Below are positions 30,819 to 33,441 of a stretch of DNA of 33,441 bases, piece by piece. The stretch is taken from IMG/VR virus record IMGVR_UViG_3300010379_000025, positions 1 through 33,441 of that record; one strand, given 5' to 3'. The number at the start of each line of letters is the position of its first letter. Position 1 is the stretch's first letter. The position numbers and the translations under genes were made by a program. The notes below the pieces were generated by a model. It had not been told where the DNA came from. It made no database searches and saw only the letters and a list, made by a program, of their open reading frames with translations. Source of the stretch: a virus.

Positions 30819-31051
30819 TGCGTGGCAAACCCTATCCGCCGATCGATCATTGCCGGCACCTGGGGAAAATCATCCGCCAGGGCCAGCGGACCGTCTGCGG
30901 CCAGGTGGGACGCCCGTTCGACGTGCACGCCTGCGCGGTGCACGGCGAATGCTCGCTCCGCCGCGTCTGCCGCAATTGCCGAGATTGTTCGCATTGTGCC
31001 CAGTACGAACCGCGCGTCGACGGAGCGTCCGCAGAAACCTCGAAGGACTGA
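30818..31051 (+). CDS. Small Cys-rich zinc-binding protein
   Basis: 77 aa; ATG 30818 overlaps the fibre stop (TGATG). Nine Cys and several His are spread through CRHLG, TVCGQVGRPFDVHACAVHG, ECSLRRVCRNCRDCSHCAQY, suggesting one or two zinc sites. The CAVHGEC pattern is one I recognise as a short Cys/His module linked to tail genes or to glycosyltransferases in Planctomycetes. It has no signal peptide. It ends 4 nt before the integrase start. Confidence 0.62.
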   Translation: MRGKPYPPIDHCRHLGKIIRQGQRTVCGQVGRPFDVHACAVHGECSLRRVCRNCRDCSHCAQYEPRVDGASAETSKD

Positions 31052-31055
31052 CGTC

Positions 31056-31925
31056 GTGGACGTGCAAACCGCCGTCGATCGGTTCATCGTATGGTGCTCC
31101 GACAAGCGGGCGCGTGCTACCTGCTTGCTATACCATTCGCGGCTCCGTTCGCTGGTCGCGTTCGTTCCGGCGGAGGGCGAAGCTCCGCTGGGCGTCCGCG
31201 AATTGGGAGTTATTTCGCGCGAAATGATCGAGGCCTGGCTGGCCGCGGCCGCGCGGCATCCCGACGGCCGGCCGAAGGCGCCCGACACGATTCGCGCCAA
31301 CGCGATCGCGTTCGTGCAATTGCAGAAATGGGCCGTCGACTACGGGTTCTTGGCCAATCTGATCGTCGAAAAGGTCAAAAAGCCGATGGGCCGCTGGCGC
31401 GAGCGGATTCCGAGCCCCGAAGAGACCGCCCGGCTGCTCGAGCACGCGCCGCGCGAGTTTGAATTGATGTATCGCGCGCTTCGCCAGTCGGGCGCCCGTC
31501 CCAACGAGCTCTGCCGCGCCACGATCGCCGACTGGAAGCGCGGCGAACGCATGATCGTGCTGGCGCGACACAAGACGGCCGAGAAAACCGGCCGCACGCG
31601 AAAGATCGCCGTGGGTGCGAAACTCGAAGCCATGCTGTTCGAGGCCATCGGCACGCGGAGCGCAGGCCCGATCTTCCTCAACCAGAAAGGCAGCGCCTGG
31701 CAGCCGCAGCGGCTGTCGACGATCTACCGCAACCTGCGAAACCGCGCCGGCCTTCCTAAAGATCTCTGCCTGTACCTGACCCGTCACGAGCACGGCACCA
31801 TTCTCTGCCGCGAACGCGGCATCAAGGTCGCGTGCGACGCGCTCGGCCACACCACCATCAACACCACGCAACGCTACGCCCACACCACGATCGAAGAGCA
31901 GGCCGCGGCTCAGGACGTCTTTTGA
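31056..31925 (+). CDS. int: Tyrosine recombinase/integrase
   Basis: 289 aa from GTG 31056, 8 nt after AAGGA; upstream codons in frame overlap the Cys-rich gene. The N-terminal SAM-like core-binding part spans about 1-105. Catalytic residues: R148 (GARPNELCR), K173 (ARHKTAEK), R243 in LYLTRHEHGT, H265 (LGHTT) and nucleophile Y274 (TQRYAH). The usual first His of HxxR is Tyr240 here, a variant also seen in related integrases. It catalyses site-specific integration. It lies 0.7 kb from the tRNA-like attachment site at the end of the phage. Confidence 0.88.
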   Translation: MDVQTAVDRFIVWCSDKRARATCLLYHSRLRSLVAFVPAEGEAPLGVRELGVISREMIEAWLAAAARHPDGRPKAPDTIRANAIAFVQLQKWAVDYGFLANLIVEKVKKPMGRWRERIPSPEETARLLEHAPREFELMYRALRQSGARPNELCRATIADWKRGERMIVLARHKTAEKTGRTRKIAVGAKLEAMLFEAIGTRSAGPIFLNQKGSAWQPQRLSTIYRNLRNRAGLPKDLCLYLTRHEHGTILCRERGIKVACDALGHTTINTTQRYAHTTIEEQAAAQDVF

Positions 31926-32043
31926 CGCTGATCCTGCTTTTCGGGCCGTCCCCAAGCCGCGAACGGTCCATTCGGAAGCGAAAACCAGATTTTGCGGAAA
32001 AGCCGCGAAGCAAAGGGGGGGGACGGTCAAATCCTACCGAAGC

Positions 32044-32084
32044 CGCGCGCCCCCCAAACCGCACCCCAGCCGCGCGTTTTTTTT
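32044..32084 (+). terminator. Terminator candidate after the integrase
   Basis: CGCGCG at 32044-32049 can pair with CGCGCG at 32071-32076, followed by eight T. It lies between the rightward integrase and the leftward zinc-ribbon gene. The stem is short, so support is moderate. Confidence 0.4.
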
Positions 32085-32085
32085 G

Positions 32086-32415
32086 TCAAAATTGGCCGCG
32101 TTTTTTGCCCGGACAGCCGTTAGAAACGATCGCGATTTCGGCTTCGGTGGGCGGCTGATAGGGCTGCCCGTGTAATGGCTCGGGCTGCTGCCTGGCGCGT
32201 GGCGCGGGAACGTCAAAAAAGTCATCCGGCGGCAGAGCGGGCGGCGCCGGCCGTGATCTCGGTGCCACGGCATGGGGAGGCCGGGCGATCAGCTCGCCGG
32301 TCAGTGGGACGACGATCGGGTTCTTGCAGCTGTTGCACTGACCTTTTTTGCCGGCGGCCTCGTCGCGGACACGAATTTCGCGTCCGCACTTGGGGCAGGC
32401 GAAGGTGATGGTCAC
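32086..32415 (-). CDS. Zinc-ribbon protein of planctomycete type
   Basis: 109 aa on the minus strand from GTG 32415, with GGGAGCGAG upstream; a longer reading would pass through the promoter. The N-terminus ITFACPKCGREIRV with DEAAGKKGQCNSC and VVP is a zinc ribbon (four Cys) of a kind very common at the start of planctomycete proteins. The rest is Pro-rich and likely disordered. Convergent with the integrase. It lies inside the phage if the tRNA fragment at 32619 is the attachment site. Function unknown. Confidence 0.65.
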   Translation of the reverse strand: MTITFACPKCGREIRVRDEAAGKKGQCNSCKNPIVVPLTGELIARPPHAVAPRSRPAPPALPPDDFFDVPAPRARQQPEPLHGQPYQPPTEAEIAIVSNGCPGKKRGQF

Positions 32416-32496
32416 GGATCTCGCTCCCTGCTTTGGAGTTGGCCTGCTCCCTCGGCAGAAGCTCGACCGTTTCCGTGGTCGAGATGCGAAGAAACC

Positions 32497-32525
32497 AACG
32501 TACACCCGGCGCGCGCGGATCGCAA
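32497..32525 (-). promoter_or_regulatory. Promoter for the zinc-ribbon gene
   Basis: On the minus strand TTGCGA (32525-32520), a 17-nt spacer, then TACGTT (32502-32497). Transcription would begin near 32490, giving a leader of about 75 nt before GTG 32415. Confidence 0.45.
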
Positions 32526-32548
32526 GAAAAATTTCTCGCGGCGATCAC

Positions 32549-32570
32549 GGCTCACCCAAATAGGTGAGCC
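32549..32570. other. Short perfect hairpin near the attachment site
   Basis: GGCTCACC (32549-32556) pairs with GGTGAGCC (32563-32570), loop CAAATA. A second hairpin, CTCGACC/GGTCGAG, lies at 32462-32483. They could be integrase arm or core symmetry elements, or a terminator lacking a T-run. Confidence 0.4.
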
Positions 32571-32618
32571 GGAAGCAAACCGCACTTTCCTTGATGAGCG
32601 TTATTAACGAAAACACCG

Positions 32619-32671
32619 TCTGCATCATAATTTGAGTGCAGAGGCTGAGGGTTCAAGTCCCCTATCCTCCA
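32619..32671 (+). other. Probable attachment site: 3' half of a tRNA
   Basis: From 32631 the sequence matches a tRNA 3' half: loop TTTGAG with TTG at anticodon position, stem TGCAG, variable AGGCT, T-arm GAGGG-TTCAAGT-CCCCT, acceptor ATCCTCC and A73 at 32671. No D-arm or 5' acceptor exists upstream. TCTGCA (32619-32624) mirrors TGCAGA (32637-32642) around the presumed crossover. One T-stem pair is a mismatch. The integrase lies 0.7 kb away. A Gln tRNA is suggested by TTG but is not certain. Confidence 0.6.
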
Positions 32672-32672
32672 A

Positions 32673-32695
32673 AACTCGGGCGGCGAAGCCGAGTT
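32673..32695. terminator. Hairpin after the tRNA 3' end
   Basis: AACTCGG and CCGAGTT form a 7-bp stem two bases after the tRNA-like end, a place where tRNA terminators often lie. There is no long T-run, so termination is only possible. Confidence 0.35.
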
Positions 32696-32710
32696 CGTGT
32701 TCAGTATGTT

Positions 32711-32741
32711 AGAGGTCAGGGGTATTAGACCCCTGACCTCT
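32711..32741. repeat. Perfect 13-bp inverted repeat
   Basis: AGAGGTCAGGGGT and ACCCCTGACCTCT flank ATTAG. It is a REP-like hairpin in the intergenic region between the attachment site and the host-side gene. Confidence 0.75.
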
Positions 32742-32851
32742 GGGAGCGATGTCCGGGGGGACTGCCGGAAACCGCAAGGTCCGGACGGCACAAACAGAGG
32801 CCTCGGCCTCCGCTAGACGCCGCGCAACCCCCCCGGATCTTTCTTCTCTGC

Positions 32852-32880
32852 TTGACCCGGAGTCGGCGGCCGGCCACAAT
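32852..32880 (+). promoter_or_regulatory. Promoter directly upstream of the host-side gene
   Basis: TTGACC (32852-32857), exactly 17 nt, CACAAT (32875-32880). The ATG at 32887 falls where transcription should begin, so the message may be leaderless. This arrangement is characteristic of planctomycete genes. Confidence 0.55.
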
Positions 32881-32886
32881 CCGCGG

Positions 32887-33153
32887 ATGCCCATCATGGA
32901 GAAGTTCGTTCGCATCGGGATCGGTGAGCTGACCCGCGTGCGGATCGCCTGCACCAAATGCGGCGCCGCCCATGAGCTCGCGGTCAATCAACTCCATAAC
33001 TTCCAACTCGCCCCGTGCCCGCACTGCGGACAGCTCTTCGGACACTCGGCCGAGTTTGAGCGGCTGATCGCCGCCCTGAAAGAGTCGCTCACGAAGCTGG
33101 GCGAGATGAGCTGCCCAACAGTTGAATTCATCGTCGTCGAACCCGCCCAATAG
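32887..33153 (+). CDS. Zinc-ribbon protein, probably host
   Basis: 88 aa from ATG 32887; ATG 32896 is an alternative, while earlier in-frame codons precede the promoter. The sequence has two Cys pairs, CTKCG and CPHCGQLFG, in a zinc-ribbon spacing, then a helical segment (AEFERLIAALKESLTKLGEM) and a beta end. No family recognised. It lies beyond the putative attachment site and has its own promoter, which suggests a chromosomal gene flanking the prophage. Confidence 0.6.
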   Translation: MPIMEKFVRIGIGELTRVRIACTKCGAAHELAVNQLHNFQLAPCPHCGQLFGHSAEFERLIAALKESLTKLGEMSCPTVEFIVVEPAQ

Positions 33154-33441
33154 CTTATTCCCACTTTTGGGAATTCCGAGATTCACGGTTTCCCCGTCTT
33201 GCAATCCGCGCAGACCGTCGCGCATCATGGCCCTCGCGTTAAGTCTAGCGTTCGCCAGACCGCGACCTGGTCAGCTTCTTTGAAGTGACCACCAAGGCCG
33301 AGACCTGCGAACGCCGAAACCTTCAGCGTTCGATGTGGTCGGCCCCGCTTGACGGCTAACGCCGGCCTTGGTGACTTTTGCGGAGTCCTCCGTGTTTCCA
33401 GCGGATGACCAGCTCCCTTCACGGCGTGAGGAATCAGCCCC
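33154..33441. other. Non-coding right edge with nested inverted repeats
   Basis: No gene is supported. It contains GCGTTCGC (33248-33255), GACCAC/GTGGTC (33287-33292 with 33335-33340) enclosing CGAACGC/GCGTTCG (33308-33314 with 33326-33332), and CACCAAGGCCG/CGGCCTTGGTG (33290-33300 with 33363-33373). These alternative pairings suggest a palindromic repeat or a structured RNA. Confidence 0.4.

Noticed and set aside
32590-32671. Complete tRNA gene
   Set aside because: The 3' half is recognisable, but no D-arm or complementary 5' acceptor (GGAGGAT) exists upstream and the T-stem has a mismatch.

Overview
The window is the late (structural) half of a temperate siphovirus-type prophage with HK97-like head genes. 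It is probably integrated in a planctomycete chromosome (Pirellulales-like). This placement is inferred from the high GC content, from intergenic gaps filled with dispersed repeats of the kind common in Planctomycetes genomes, from two zinc-ribbon proteins of planctomycete style, and from promoters of the TTGAC-N17-CACAAT type close to start codons. No database search was possible.

Layout: 1-63 is the tail end of an upstream gene. A short leftward HTH-like gene (152-535) is divergent from a rightward Mu Gam-like gene (946-1632). A tightly overlapping run of small membrane or exported proteins follows (1722-3582, lysis or envelope candidates), then a papain-fold protease (3640-4476) and a thioredoxin-like lipoprotein (4625-5509). 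Next come virion-type beta-rich proteins (6289-11020), including a roughly 30-unit LPxE repeat protein (7689-9203). The packaging and head module runs HNH nuclease, small and large terminase, portal, S49 capsid protease and HK97 major capsid protein (11164-19676). The connector and tail module is gp6-like connector, head-tail adaptor, gp10-like, tail completion, tail tube, tail assembly chaperone pair, tape measure, distal tail genes and a 941-aa repeat-domain fibre (19827-30818). A Cys-rich small protein and a tyrosine integrase (31056-31925) close the phage. A tRNA 3'-half at 32619-32671 looks like the right attachment site, so the sequence beyond it is probably host DNA.

The strongest non-obvious signals are: (1) a 425-bp mini-transposon-like element (16413-16837) with perfect 25-bp terminal inverted repeats and an 8-bp target duplication, filled almost completely by one membrane-protein ORF; (2) a textbook -1 ribosomal frameshift site (GGGAAAC at 24499, then a 13-bp stem) joining the two tail-chaperone ORFs; (3) an approximately 100-nt multi-helix hairpin upstream of the major capsid gene; (4) about 16 dispersed repeats of two families, nearly all sitting just before a phage start codon; and (5) REP-like palindromes inserted in frame into coding sequences, most strikingly as 42-nt units of the LPxE repeat protein. 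Replication and early lysogeny genes, and the left attachment site, are not in the window.
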